NCBI GenBank assembly: GCA_964057225.1
Contig: OZ059894.1
Location: forward strand, 2,728,001 to 2,792,000
Reading direction: 5' to 3'
Origin: Auanema rhodensis
Lineage: Eukaryota > Nematoda > Chromadorea > Rhabditida > Rhabditidae
DNA length: 64,000 nucleotides
Made by a program: the position numbers and the translations under genes. This document shows positions 1 through 11,929 of this stretch, piece by piece (position 1 is the first letter of the stretch; the number at the start of each line of letters is the position of its first letter). Under the pieces are notes generated by a model that saw only the letters and a list, made by a program, of their open reading frames with translations, ran no database searches and was not told the origin of the DNA.

Positions 1-31
1 CTCAACATTGCTTCCAAAAACATTTTGACAA

Positions 32-50
32 AAATTTTTTCGAAAAATTT
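32..50. repeat. A/T dyad with TCG centre (one per monomer)
   Basis: Eight-base arms aaattttt (32-39) and aaaaattt (43-50) are perfect reverse complements separated by tcg. The same stretch also holds the exact 12-bp palindrome tttttcgaaaaa (36-47). It recurs at the same offset in every monomer; one copy (44591-44594) has an A-run shortened by one base. Such a dyad could bend DNA or extrude a small hairpin; no protein-binding role can be shown from the sequence. Confidence 0.8.
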
Positions 51-113
51 CAAAATAATTTAGCAAAAAGTAGATGTTTTTAGATTTCTTTTTTCAAGGC
101 AAAGACGATGGAC

Positions 114-130
114 ATTGTTATTCAACGAAA
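114..130 (-). promoter_or_regulatory. CENP-B-box-like half site (one per monomer)
   Basis: Read on the minus strand this 17-mer begins TTTCGTTG. It matches the first eight positions of the mammalian CENP-B box consensus YTTCGTTGGAARCGGGA and also positions 10 and 12. The downstream CGGG core is absent (ACAA instead), so 10 of 17 positions agree. The essential second half of the box is therefore missing and binding by a CENP-B-type protein is doubtful. CENP-B-like boxes have been proposed for several invertebrate satellites on similarly partial matches. The site recurs in nearly every copy. Changes at 115 (a) in H monomers and at 114 (t) in a few monomers fall at the non-core end. Confidence 0.25.
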
Positions 131-158
131 AAATTAATTCTTCAGGGTGAAAATCGAG

Positions 159-180
159 GATATAAGTGTGAACTTATATC
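159..180 (+). other. Perfect 9-bp hairpin with GTGA loop (one per monomer)
   Basis: The arms gatataagt (159-167) and acttatatc (172-180) are exact reverse complements around the four-base loop gtga. In RNA copied from the + strand the loop would be GUGA, a member of the GNRA tetraloop class, which is known to stabilise RNA hairpins. The opposite strand would carry UCAC, which is not such a loop. The gtga loop is unchanged in every copy I read. About 25 monomers have t174 changed to a, giving one A-A mismatch with a165. Three monomers restore pairing by also changing a165 to t. Whether the satellite is transcribed cannot be told from the sequence. Confidence 0.75.
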
Positions 181-193
181 AGTTGATATCTCG

Positions 194-263
194 GTGCATT
201 TTTAAGCTAGCGCAAATCTGATAACACAGATCGATGCAGCTTAAAAATCCGCATCGAATGCAC
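194..263. repeat. Nested and competing inverted repeats (one set per monomer)
   Basis: The longest dyad in the monomer pairs atttttaagct (198-208) with agcttaaaaat (238-248), 11 bp without mismatch and a 29-base spacer. Inside the spacer, atctg (216-220) pairs with cagat (227-231). Two further exact pairs compete with these: tcgatgc (231-237) with gcatcga (251-257), and gtgcatt (194-200) with aatgcac (257-263). The segment could form alternative cruciform or RNA folds. Variants at 206, 225, 227, 235 and 250 lie inside these arms or loops; t235 to c weakens the 231-257 pairing in many copies. Confidence 0.75.
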
Positions 264-331
264 TATATTACATTGAGAAACGCTTAATACAAAAATTAGT
301 TATGATCGTTTGAAAAATGATGCATTAGTGT

Positions 332-359
332 ATGTTGAGTTTCCATGTACACTCAACAT
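332..359. repeat. Inverted repeat across each monomer junction
   Basis: The arm atgttgag (332-339) at the end of one monomer is the exact reverse complement of ctcaacat (352-359) at the start of the next, with a 12-base loop. The class-defining changes at position 1 (c to a) and position 3 (c to a) both fall in the right arm and each break a pair. No compensating change in the left arm was seen, so this stem does not look constrained. Confidence 0.7.
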
Positions 360-1755
360 TGCTTCCAAAAACATTTTGACAAAAATTTTTTCGAAAAATT
401 TCAAAATAATTTAGCAAAAAGTAGATGTTTTTAGATTCCTTTTTTCAAGGCAAAGACGATGGACATTGTTATTCAACGAAAAAATTAATTCTTCAGGGTG
501 AAAATCGAGGATATAAGTGTGAACTTATATCAGTTGATATCTCGGTGCATTTTTAAGCTAGCGCAAATCTGATAAAACAGATCGACGCAGCTTAAAAATC
601 CGCATCGAATGCACTATACTACATTGAAAAACGCTTAATACAAAAATTAGTTATGATCGTTTGAAAAATGATGCATTAGTGTATGTTGAGTTTCCATGTA
701 CACTCAACATTGCTTCCAAAAACATTTTGACAAAAATTTTTTCGAAAAATTTCAAAATAATTTAGCAAAAAGTAGATGTTTTTAGATTCCTTTTTTCAAG
801 GCAAAGACGATGGACATTGTTATTCAACGAAAAAATTAATTCTTCAGGGTGAAAATCGAGGATATAAGTGTGAACTTATATCAGTTGATATCTCGGTGCA
901 TTTTTAAGCTAGCGCAAATCTGATAAAACAGATCGACGCAGCTTAAAAATCCGCATCGAATGCACTATACTACATTGAAAAACGCTTAATACAAAAATTA
1001 GTTATGATCGTTTGAAAAATGATGCATTAGTGTATGTTGAGTTTCCATGTACACTCAACATTGCTTCCAAAAACATTTTGACAAAAATTTTTTCGAAAAA
1101 TTTCAGAATAATTTAGCAAAAAGTAGATGTTTTTAGATTCCTTTTTTCAAGGCAAAGACGATGGACATTGTTATTCAACGAAAAAATTAATTCTTCAGGG
1201 TGAAAATCGAGGATATAAGTGTGAACTTATATCAATTGATATCTCGGTGCATTTTTAAGCTAGCGCAAATCTGATAACACAGATCGATGCAGCTTAAAAA
1301 TCCGCATCGAATGCACTATATTACATTGAGAAACGCTTAATACAAAAATTAGTTATGATCGTTTGAAAAATGATGCATTAGTGTATGTTGAGTTTCCATG
1401 TACACTCAACATTGCTTCCAAAAACATTTTGACAAAAATTTTTTCGAAAAATTTCAAAATAATTTAGCAAAAAGTAGATGTTTTTAGATTTCTTTTTTCA
1501 AGGCAAAGACGATGGACATTGTTATTCAACGAAAAAATTAATTCTTCAGGGTGAAAATCGAGGATATAAGTGTGAACTTATATCAGTTGATATCTCGGTG
1601 CATTTTTAAGCTAGCGCAAATCTGATAACACAGATCGATGCAGCTTAAAAATCCGCATCGAATGCACTATATTACATTGAGAAACGCTTAATACAAAAAT
1701 TAGTTATGATCGTTTGAAAAATGATGCATTAGTGTATGTTGAGTTTCCATGTACA

Positions 1756-3157
1756 CTCAACATTGCTTCCAAAAACATTTTGACAAAAATTTTTTCGAAA
1801 AATTTCAAAATAATTTAGCAAAAAGTAGATGTTTTTAGATTCCTTTTTTCAAGGCAAAGACGATGGACATTGTTATTCAACGAAAAAATTAATTCTTCAG
1901 GGTGAAAATCGAGGATATAAGTGTGAACTTATATCAGTTGATATCTCGGTGCATTTTTAAGCTAGCGCAAATCTGATAACACAGATCGACGCAGCTTAAA
2001 AATCCGCATCGAATGCACTATACTACATTGAGAAACGCTTAATACAAAAATTAGTTATGATCGTTTGAAAAATGATGCATTAGTGTATGTTGAGTTTCCA
2101 TGTACACTAAACATTGCTTCCAAAAACATTTTGACAAAAATTTTTTCGAAAAATTTCAAAATAATTTAGCAAATAGTAGATGTTTTTAGATTTCTTTTTC
2201 AAGGCAAAGACGATGGACATTGTTATTCAACGAAAAAATTAATTCTTCAGGGTGAAAATCGAGGATATAAGTGTGAACTTATATCAGTTGATATCTCGGT
2301 GCATTTTTAAGCTAGCGCAAATCTGATAACACAGATCGACGCAGCTTAAAAATCTGCATCAAATGCACTATACTACATTGAGAAACGCTTAATACAAAAA
2401 TTAGTTATGATCGTTTGAAAAATGATGCATTAGTGTATGTTGAGTTTCCATGTACACTCAACATTGCTTCCAAAAACATTTTGACAAAAATTTTTTCGAA
2501 AAATTTCAAAATAATTTAGCAAAAAGTAGATGTTTTTAGATTCCTTTTTTCAAGGCAAAGACGATGGACATTGTTATTCAACGAAAAAATTAATTCTTCA
2601 GGGTGAAAATCGAGGATATAAGTGTGAACTTATATCAGTTGATATCTCGGTGCATTTTTAAGCTAGCGCAAATCTGATAACACAGATCGACGCAGCTTAA
2701 AAATCCGCATCGAATGCACTATACTACATTGAGAAACGCTTAATACAAAAATTAGTTATGATCGTTTGAAAAATGATGCATTAGTGTATGTTGAGTTTCC
2801 ATGTACACTAAACATTGCTTCCAAAAACATTTTGACAAAAATTTTTTCGAAAAATTTCAAAATAATTTAGCAAATAGTAGATGTTTTTAGATTTCTTTTT
2901 CAAGGCAAAGACGATGGACATTGTTATTCAACGAAAAAATTAATTCTTCAGGGTGAAAATCGAGGATATAAGTGTGAACTTATATCAGTTGATATCTCGG
3001 TGCATTTTTAAGCTAGCGCAAATCTGATAACACAGATCGACGCAGCTTAAAAATCTGCATCAAATGCACTATACTACATTGAGAAACGCTTAATACAAAA
3101 ATTAGTTATGATCGTTTGAAAAATGATGCATTAGTGTATGTTGAGTTTCCATGTACA
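1756..3157 (+). repeat. 701-bp dimer higher-order repeat, two copies
   Basis: Two copies of a 351 + 350 bp pair lie at 1756-2456 and 2457-3157. The first monomer of each pair has c87 and c235. The second is a 350-bp D monomer with ctaaac, caaatag in place of caaaaag, and tctgcatcaaatgc. The aatctgcatc sequence recurs exactly 701 bp apart (2351 and 3052). The two units look the same throughout, indicating a recent duplication by unequal exchange. Confidence 0.85.
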
Positions 3158-6100
3158 CTCAACATTGCTTCCAAAAACATTTTGACAAAAATTTTTTCGA
3201 AAAATTTCGAAATAATTTAGCAAAAAGTAGATGTTTTTAGATTCCTTTTTTCAAGGCGAAGACGATGGACATTGTTATTCAACGAAAAAATTAATTCTTC
3301 AGGGTGAAAATCGAGGATATAAGTGTGAACTTATATCAGTTGATATCTCGGTGCATTTTTAAGCTAGCGCAAATCTGATAAAACAGATCGACGCAGCTTA
3401 AAAATCCGCATCGAATGCACTATACTACATTGAGAAACGCTTAATACAAAAATTAGTTATGATCGTTTGAAAAATGATGCATTAGTGTATGTTGAGTTTC
3501 CATGTACACTAAACATTGCTTCCAAAAACATTTTGACAAAAATTTTTTCGAAAAATTTCAAAATAATTTAGCGAAAAGTAGATGTTTTTAGATTTCTTTT
3601 TCAAGGCAAAGACGATGGACATTGTTATTCAACGAAAAAATTAATTCTTCAGGGTGAAAATCGAGGATATAAGTGTGAACTTATATCAGTTGATATCTCG
3701 GTGCATTTTTAAGCTAGCGCAAATCTGATAACACAGATCGATGCAGCTTAAAAATCCGCATCGAATGCACTATACTACATTGAGAAACGCTTAATACAAA
3801 AATTAGTTATGATCGTTTGAAAAATGATGCATTAGTGTATGTTGAGTTTCCATGTACAATCAACATTGCTTCCAAAAACATTTTGACAAAAATTTTTTCG
3901 AAAAATTTCAAAATAATTTAGCAAAAAGTAGATGTTTTTAGATTTCTTTTTTCAAGGCAAAGACGATGGACATTGTTATTCAACGAAAAAATTAATTCTT
4001 CAGGGTGAAAATCGAGGATATAAGTGTGAACTTATATCAGTTGATATCTCGGTGCATTTTTAAGCTAGCGCAAATCTGATAACACAGATCGATGCAGCTT
4101 AAAAATCCGCATCGAATGCACTATACTACATGGAGAAACGCTTAATACAAAAATTAGTTATGATCGTTTGAAAAATGATGCATTAGTGTATGTTGAGTTT
4201 CCATGTACACTCAACATTGCTTCCAAAAACATTTTGACAAAAATTTTTTCGAAAAATTTCAAAATAATTTAGCAAAAAGTAGATGTTTTTAGATTCCTTT
4301 TTTCAAGGCAAAGACGATGGACAATGTTATTCAACGAAAAAATTAATTCTTCAGGGTGAAAATCGAGGATATAAGTGTGAACTTATATCAGTTGATATCT
4401 CGGTGCATTTTTAAGCTAGCGCAAATCTGATAACACAGATCGACGCAGCTTAAAAATCTGCATCGAATGCACTATACTACATTGAGAAACGCTTAATACA
4501 AAAATTAGTTATGATCGTTTGAAAAATGATGCATTAGTGTATGTTGAGTTTCCATGTACACTCAACATTGCTTCCAAAAACATTTTGACAAAAATTTTTT
4601 CGAAAAATTTCAAAATAATTTAGCAAAAAGTAGATGTTTTTAGATTCCTTTTTTCAAGGCAAAGACGATGGACATTGTTATTCAACGAAAAAATTAATTC
4701 TTCAGGGTGAAAATCGAGGATATAAGTGTGAACTTATATCAGTTGATATCTCGGTGCATTTTTAAGCTAGCGCAAATCTGATAACACAGATCGACGCAGC
4801 TTAAAAATCCGCATCGAATGCACTATACTACATTGAGAAACGCTTAATACAAAAATTAGTTATGATCGTTTGAAAAATGATGCATTAGTGTATGTTGAGT
4901 TTCCATGTACACTAAACATTGCTTCCAAAAACATTTTGACAAAAATTTTTTCGAAAAATTTCAAAATAATTTAGCAAATAGTAGATGTTTTCAGATTTCT
5001 TTTTCAAGGCAAAGACGATGGACATTGTTATTCAACGAAAAAATTAATTCTTCAGGGTGAAAATCGAGGATATAAGTGTGAACTTATATCAGTTGATATC
5101 TCGGTGCATTTTTAAGCTAGCGCAAATCTGATAACACAGATCGACGCAGCTTAAAAATCTGCATCGAATGCACTATACTACATTGAGAAACGCTTAATAC
5201 AAAAATTAGTTATGATCGTTTGAAAAATGATGCATTAGTGTATGTTGAGTTTCCATGTACACTCAACATTGCTTCCAAAAACATTTAGACAAAAATTTTT
5301 TCGAAAAATTTCGAAATAATTTAGCAAAAAGTAGATGTTTTTAGATTCCTTTTTTCAAGGCGAAGACGATGGACATTGTTATTCAACGAAAAAATTAATT
5401 CTTCAGGGTGAAAATCGAGGATATAAGTGTGAACTTATATCAGTTGATATCTCGGTGCATTTTTAAGCTAGCGCAAATCTGATAAAACAGATCGACGCAG
5501 CTTAAAAATCCGCATCGAATGCACTTTACTACATTGAGAAACGCTTAATACAAAAATTAGTTATGATCGTTTGAAAAATGATGCATTAGTGTATGTTGAG
5601 TTTCCATGTACACTCAACATTGCTTCCAAAAACATTTTGACAAAAATTTTTTCGAAAAATTTCAAAATAATTTAGCAAAAAGTAGATGTTTTTAGATTCC
5701 TTTTTTCAAGGCAAAGACGATGGACAATGTTATTCAACGAAAAAATTAATTCTTCAGGGTGAAAATCGAGGATATAAGTGTGAACTTATATCAGTTGATA
5801 TCTCGGTGCATTTTTAAGCTAGTGCAAATCTGATAAAACAGATCGACGCAGCTTAAAAATCCGCATCGAATGCACTATACTACATTGAAAAACGCTTAAT
5901 ACAAAAATTAGTTATGATCGTTTGAAAAATGATGCATTAGTGTATGTTGAGTTTCCATGTACAATCAACATTGCTTCCAAAAACATTTTGACAAAAATTT
6001 TTTCGAAAAATTTCAAAATAATTTAGCAAAAAGTAGATGTTTTTAGATTTCTTTTTTCAAGGCAAAGACGATGAACATTGTTATTCAACGAAAAAATTAA

Positions 6101-9100
6101 TTCTTCAGGGTGAAAATCGAGGATATAAGTGTGAACTTATATCAGTTGATATCTCGGTGCATTTTTAAGCTAGCGCAAATCTGATAACACAGATCGATGC
6201 AGCTTAAAAATCCGCATCGAATGCACTATACTACACTGAGAAACGCTTAATACAAAAATTAGTTATGATCGTTTGAAAAATGATGCATTAGTGTATGTTG
6301 AGTTTCCATGTACACTCAACATTGCTTCCAAAAACATTTAGACAAAAATTTTTTCGAAAAATTTCGAAATAATTTAGCAAAAAGTAGATGTTTTTAGATT
6401 CCTTTTTTCAAGGCGAAGACGATGGACATTGTTATTCAACGAAAAAATTAATTCTTCAGGGTGAAAATAGAGGATATAAGTGTGAACATATATCAGTTGA
6501 TATCTCGGTGCATTTTTAAGCTAGCGCAAATCTGATAACACAGATCGACGCAGCTTAAAAATCTGCATCGAATGCACTATACTACATGGAGAAACGCTTA
6601 ATACAAAAATTAGTTATGATCGTTTGAAAAATGATGCATTAGTGTATGTTGAGTTTCCATGTACACTCAACATTGCTTCCAAAAACATTTTGACAAAAAT
6701 TTTTTCGAAAAATTTCAAAATAATTTAGCAAAAAGTAGATGTTTTTAGATTCCTTTTTTCAAGGCAAAGACGATGGACAATGTTATTCAACGAAAAAATT
6801 AATTCTTCAGGGTGAAAATCGAGGATATAAGTGTGAACTTATATCAGTTGATATCTCGGTGCATTTTTAAGCTAGCGCAAATCTGATAACACAGATCGAC
6901 GCAGCTTAAAAATCTGCATCGAATGCACTATACTACATTGAGAAACGCTTAATACAAAAATTAGTTATGATCGTTTGAAAAATGATGCATTAGTGTATGT
7001 TGAGTTTCCATGTACACTCAACATTGCTTCCAAAAACATTTTGACAAAAATTTTTTCGAAAAATTTCAAAATAATTTAGCAAAAAGTAGATGTTTTTAGA
7101 TTTCTTTTTTCAAGGCAAAGACGATGGACATTGTTATTCAACGAAAAAATTAATTCTTCAGGGTGAAAATCGAGGATATAAGTGTGAACTTATATCAGTT
7201 GATATCTCGGTGCATTTTTAAGCTAGCGCAAATCTGATAACACAGATCGATGCAGCTTAAAAATCCGCATCGAATGCACTATACTACATTGAGAAACGCT
7301 TAATACAAAAATTAGTTATGATCGTTTGAAAAATGATGCATTAGTGTATGTTGAGTTTCCATGTACACTCAACATTGCTTCCAAAAACATTTTGACAAAA
7401 ATTTTTTCGAAAAATTTCAAAATAATTTAGCAAAAAGTAGATGTTTTTAGATTCCTTTTTTCAAGGCAAAGACGATGGACAATGTTATTCAACGAAAAAA
7501 TTAATTCTTCAGGGTGAAAATCGAGGATATAAGTGTGAACTTATATCAGTTGATATCTCGGTGCATTTTTAAGCTAGCGCAAATCTGATAACACAGATCG
7601 ACGCAGTTTAAAAATCTGCATCGAATGCACTATACTACATTGAGAAACGCTTAATACAAAAATTAGTTATGATCGTTTGAAAAATGATGCATTAGTGTAT
7701 GTTGAGTTTCCATGTACAATCAACATTGCTTCCAAAAACATTTTGACAAAAATTTTTTCGAAAAATTTCAAAATAATTTAGCAAAAAGTAGATGTTTTTA
7801 GATTTCTTTTTTCAAGGCAAAGACGATGGACATTGTTATTCAACGAAAAAATTAATTCTTCAGGGTGAAAATCGAGGATATAAGTGTGAACTTATATCAG
7901 TTGATATCTCGGTGCATTTTTAAGCTAGCGCAAATCTGATAACACAGATCGATGCAGCTTAAAAATCCGCATCGAATGCACTATACTACATTGAGAAACG
8001 CTTAATACAAAAATTAGTTATGATCGTTTGAAAAATGATGCATTAGTGTATGTTGAGTTTCCATGTACACTCAACATTGCTTCCAAAAACATTTAGACAA
8101 AAATTTTTTCGAAAAATTTCGAAATAATTTAGCAAAAAGTAGATGTTTTTAGATTCCTTTTTTCAAGGCGAAGACGATGGACATTGTTATTCAACGAAAA
8201 AATTAATTCTTCAGGGTGAAAATCGAGGATATAAGTGTGAACTTATATCAGTTGATATCTCGGTGCATTTTTAAGCTAGCGCAAATCTGATAACACAGAT
8301 CGATGCAGCTTAAAAATCCGCATCGAATGCACTATACTACATTGAGAAACGCTTAATACAAAAATTAGTTATGATCGTTTGAAAAATGATGCATTAGTGT
8401 ATGTTGAGTTTCCATGTACACTCAACATTGCTTCCAAAAACCTTTAGACAAAAATTTTTTCGAAAAATTTCGAAATAATTTAGCAAAAAGTAGATGTTTT
8501 TAGATTCCTTTTTTCAAGGCGAAGACGATGGACATTGTTATTCAACGAAAAAATTAATTCTTCAGGGTGAAAATCGAGGATATAAGTGTGAACTTATATC
8601 AGTTGATATCTCGGTGCATTTTTAAGCTAGCGCAAATCTGATAACACAGATCGATGCAGCTTAAAAATCCGCATCGAATGCACTATACTACATTGAGAAA
8701 CGCTTAATACAAAAATTAGTTATGATCGTTTGAAAAATGATGCATTAGTGTATGTTGAGTTTCCATGTACACTCAACATTGCTTCCAAAAACATTTAGAC
8801 AAAAATTTTTTCGAAAAATTTCGAAATAATTTAGCAAAAAGTAGATGTTTTTAGATTCCTTTTTTCAAGGCGAAGACGATGGACATTGTTATTCAACGAA
8901 AAAATTAATTCTTCAGGGTGAAAATAGAGGATATAAGTGTGAACATATATCAGTTGATATCTCGGTGCATTTTTAAGCTAGCGCAAATCTGATAACACAG
9001 ATCGATGCAGCTTAAAAATCCGCATCGAATGCACTATACTACATTGAGAAACGCTTAATACAAAAATTAGTTATGATCGTTTGAAAAATGATGCATTAGT

Positions 9101-11929
9101 GTATGTTGAGTTTCCATGTACACTCAACATTGCTTCCAAAAACATTTTGACAAAAATTTTTTCGAAAAATTTCAAAATAATTTAGCAAAAAGTAGATGTT
9201 TTTAGATTTCTTTTTTCAAGGCAAAGACGATGGACATTGTTATTCAACGAAAAAATTAATTCTTCAGGGTGAAAATCGAGGATATAAGTGTGAACTTATA
9301 TCAGTTGATATCTCGGTGCATTTTTAAGCTAGCGAAAATCTGATAACACAGATCGATGCAGCTTAAAAATCCGCATCGAATGCACTATACTACATTGAGA
9401 AACGCTTAATACAAAAATTAGTTATGATCGTTTGAAAATGATGCATTAGTGTATGTTGAGTTTCCATGTACAATCAACATTGCTTCCAAAAACATTTTGA
9501 CAAAAATTTTTTCGAAAAATTTCAAAATAATTTAGCAAAAAGTAGATGTTTTTAGATTTCTTTTTTCAAGGCAAAGACGATGGACATTGTTATTCAACGA
9601 AAAAATTAATTCTTCAGGGTGAAAATCGAGGATATAAGTGTGAACTTATATCAGTTGATATCTCGGTGCATTTTTAAGCTAGCGCAAATCTGATAACACA
9701 GATCGATGCAGCTTAAAAATCCGCATCGAATGCACTATACTACATTGAGAAACGCTTAATACAAAAATTAGTTATGATCGTTTGAAAAATGATGCATTAG
9801 TGTATGTTGAGTTTCCATGTACACTCAACATTGCTTCCAAAAACATTTAGACAAAAATTTTTTCGAAAAATTTCGAAATAATTTAGCAAAAAGTAGATGT
9901 TTTTAGATTTCTTTTTTCAAGGCAAAGACGATGGACATTGTTATTCAACGAAAAAATTAATTCTTCAGGGTGAAAATCGAGGATATAAGTGTGAACTTAT
10001 ATCAGTTGATATCTCGGTGCATTTTTAAGCTAGCGCAAATCTGATAACACAGATCGATGCAGCTTAAAAATCCGCATCGAATGCACTATACTACATTGAG
10101 AAACGCTTAATACAAAAATTAGTTATGATCGTTTGAAAAATGATGCATTAGTGTATGTTGAGTTTCCATGTACACTCAACATTGCTTCCAAAAACATTTA
10201 GACAAAAATTTTTTCGAAAAATTTCGAAATAATTTAGCAAAAAGTAGATGTTTTTAGATTCCTTTTTTCAAGGCGAAGACGATGGACATTGTTATTCAAC
10301 GAAAAAATTAATTCTTCAGGGTGAAAATAGAGGATATAAGTGTGAACATATATCAGTTGATATCTCGGTGCATTTTTAAGCTAGCGCAAATCTGATAACA
10401 CAGATCGACGCAGCTTAAAAATCTGCATCGAATGCACTATACTACATGGAGAAACGCTTAATACAAAAATTAGTTATGATCGTTTGAAAAATGATGCATT
10501 AGTGTATGTTGAGTTTCCATGTACACTCAACATTGCTTCCAAAAACATTTTGACAAAAATTTTTTCGAAAAATTTCGAAATAATTTAGCAAAAAGTAGAT
10601 GTTTTTAGATTCCTTTTTTCAAGGCGAAGACGATGGACATTGTTATTCAACGAAAAAATTAATTCTTCAGGGTGAAAATAGAGGATATAAGTGTGAACAT
10701 ATATCAGTTGATATCTCGGTGCATTTTTAAGCTAGCGCAAATCTGATAACACAGATCGATGCAGCTTAAAAATCCGGATCGAATGCACTATACTACATTG
10801 AGAAACGCTTAATACAAAAATTAGTTATGATCGTTTGAAAAATGATGCATTAGTGTATGTTGAGTTTCCATGTACAATCAACATTGCTTCCAAAAACATT
10901 TTGACAAAAATTTTTTCGAAAAATTTCAAAATAATTTAGCAAAAAGTAGATGTTTTTAGATTTCTTTTTTCAAGGCAAAGACGATGGACATTGTTATTCA
11001 ACGAAAAAATTAATTCTTCAGGGTGAAAATCGAGGATATAAGTGTGAACTTATATCAGTTGATATCTCGGTGCATTTTTAAGCTAGCGCAAATCTGATAA
11101 CACAGATCGATGCAGCTTAAAAATCCGCATCGAATGCACTATACTACATGGAGAAACGCTTAATAAAAAAATTAGTTATGATCGTTTGAAAAATGATGCA
11201 TTAGTGTATGTTGAGTTTCCATGTACACTCAACATTGCTTCCAAAAACATTTAGACAAAAATTTTTTCGAAAAATTTCGAAATAATTTAGCAAAAAGTAG
11301 ATGTTTTTAGATTCCTTTTTTCAAGGCGAAGACGATGGACATTGTTATTCAACGAAAAAATTAATTCTTCAGGGTGAAAATAGAGGATATAAGTGTGAAC
11401 ATATATCAGTTGATATCTCGGTGCATTTTTAAGCTAGCGCAAATCTGATAACACAGATCGACGCAGCTTAAAAATCTGCATCGAATGCACTATACTACAT
11501 GGAGAAACGCTTAATACAAAAATTAGTTATGATCGTTTGAAAAATGATGCATTAGTGTATGTTGAGTTTCCATGTACAATCAACATTGCTTCCAAAAACA
11601 TTTTGACAAAAATTTTTTCGAAAAATTTCAAAATAATTTAGCAAAAAGTAGATGTTTTTAGATTTCTTTTTTCAAGGCAAAGACGATGGACATTGTTATT
11701 CAACGAAAAAATTAATTCTTCAGGGTGAAAATCGAGGATATAAGTGTGAACTTATATCAGTTGATATCTCGGTGCATTTTTAAGCTAGCGCAAATCTGAT
11801 AACACAGATCGATGCAGCTTAAAAATCCGCATCGAATGCACTATACTACATTGAGAAACGCTTAATACAAAAATTAGTTATGATCGTTTGAAAAATGATG
11901 CATTAGTGTATGTTGAGTTTCCATGTACA
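3158..11929 (+). repeat. Irregular mosaic of 25 monomers
   Basis: No strict higher-order period was found here. Monomers of classes A, B, G and H and their hybrids are interspersed. Two 350-bp D monomers (3509, 4912) lie near the left side. G monomers start at 6315, 10175 and 11228, with related copies at 8772 and 10526; H monomers start at 4210, 6666 and 7368. The monomer at 9123 lost one A at 9435-9438. Private changes mark single copies, for example cctttagac at 8421, ccggatcg at 10526 and cactttact at 5262. This stretch is more heterogeneous than the right half of the window. Confidence 0.8.

Larger units (their letters stand above)
1..351 (+). repeat. Reference satellite monomer (first copy)
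   Basis: This first copy is used as the coordinate frame for the array. It has 50 C and 57 G in 351 bases, 11 CpG dinucleotides, and A or T runs of five or six bases near 16, 30, 35, 43, 65, 77, 89, 128, 199, 243, 291 and 313, so intrinsic DNA bending is plausible. Main variable positions are 1 (c/a), 3 (c/a), 26 (t/a), 52 (a/g), 87 (t/c), 101 (a/g), 115 (t/a), 143 (c/t), 155 (c/a), 174 (t/a), 190 (c/a), 225 (c/a), 235 (t/c), 250 (c/t) and the cattgag/catggag/cattgaa block near 275. This copy has t at 268, shared with the copies at 1054 and 1405; almost all others have c. The start point is arbitrary in a tandem array. Confidence 0.95.
1..1755 (+). repeat. Left-edge block, five monomers
   Basis: Monomers start at 1, 352, 703, 1054 and 1405. 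The copies at 1, 1054 and 1405 share t268. The copies at 352 and 703 look identical and share a225, c235 and cattgaa. The 1054 copy carries private changes (ttcagaataa; tatcaattgat). The array certainly continues to the left of the window. Confidence 0.85.

Noticed and set aside
25-53. Bacterial-type -35 box (ttgaca)
   Set aside because: No TATAAT-like hexamer stands 16-18 bp downstream, the a26 class destroys the box, and the region is eukaryotic satellite DNA.
139-145. Hammerhead ribozyme core (CTGAAGA on the minus strand)
   Set aside because: Some animal satellites encode hammerhead ribozymes, so I looked for one. The CUGANGA box is present, but no stem II hairpin follows and no GAAA box stands at the right place, so the motif is chance.
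208-261. RNA polymerase III A-box-like (208-218) and B-box-like (251-261) pair, or a tRNA remnant
   Set aside because: The spacing is tRNA-like and atctg/cagat resembles a five-pair anticodon stem. However, the B-box matches only 8 of 11 positions, the T-arm pairs at only two positions, and no acceptor or D arm can be formed. Not convincing.
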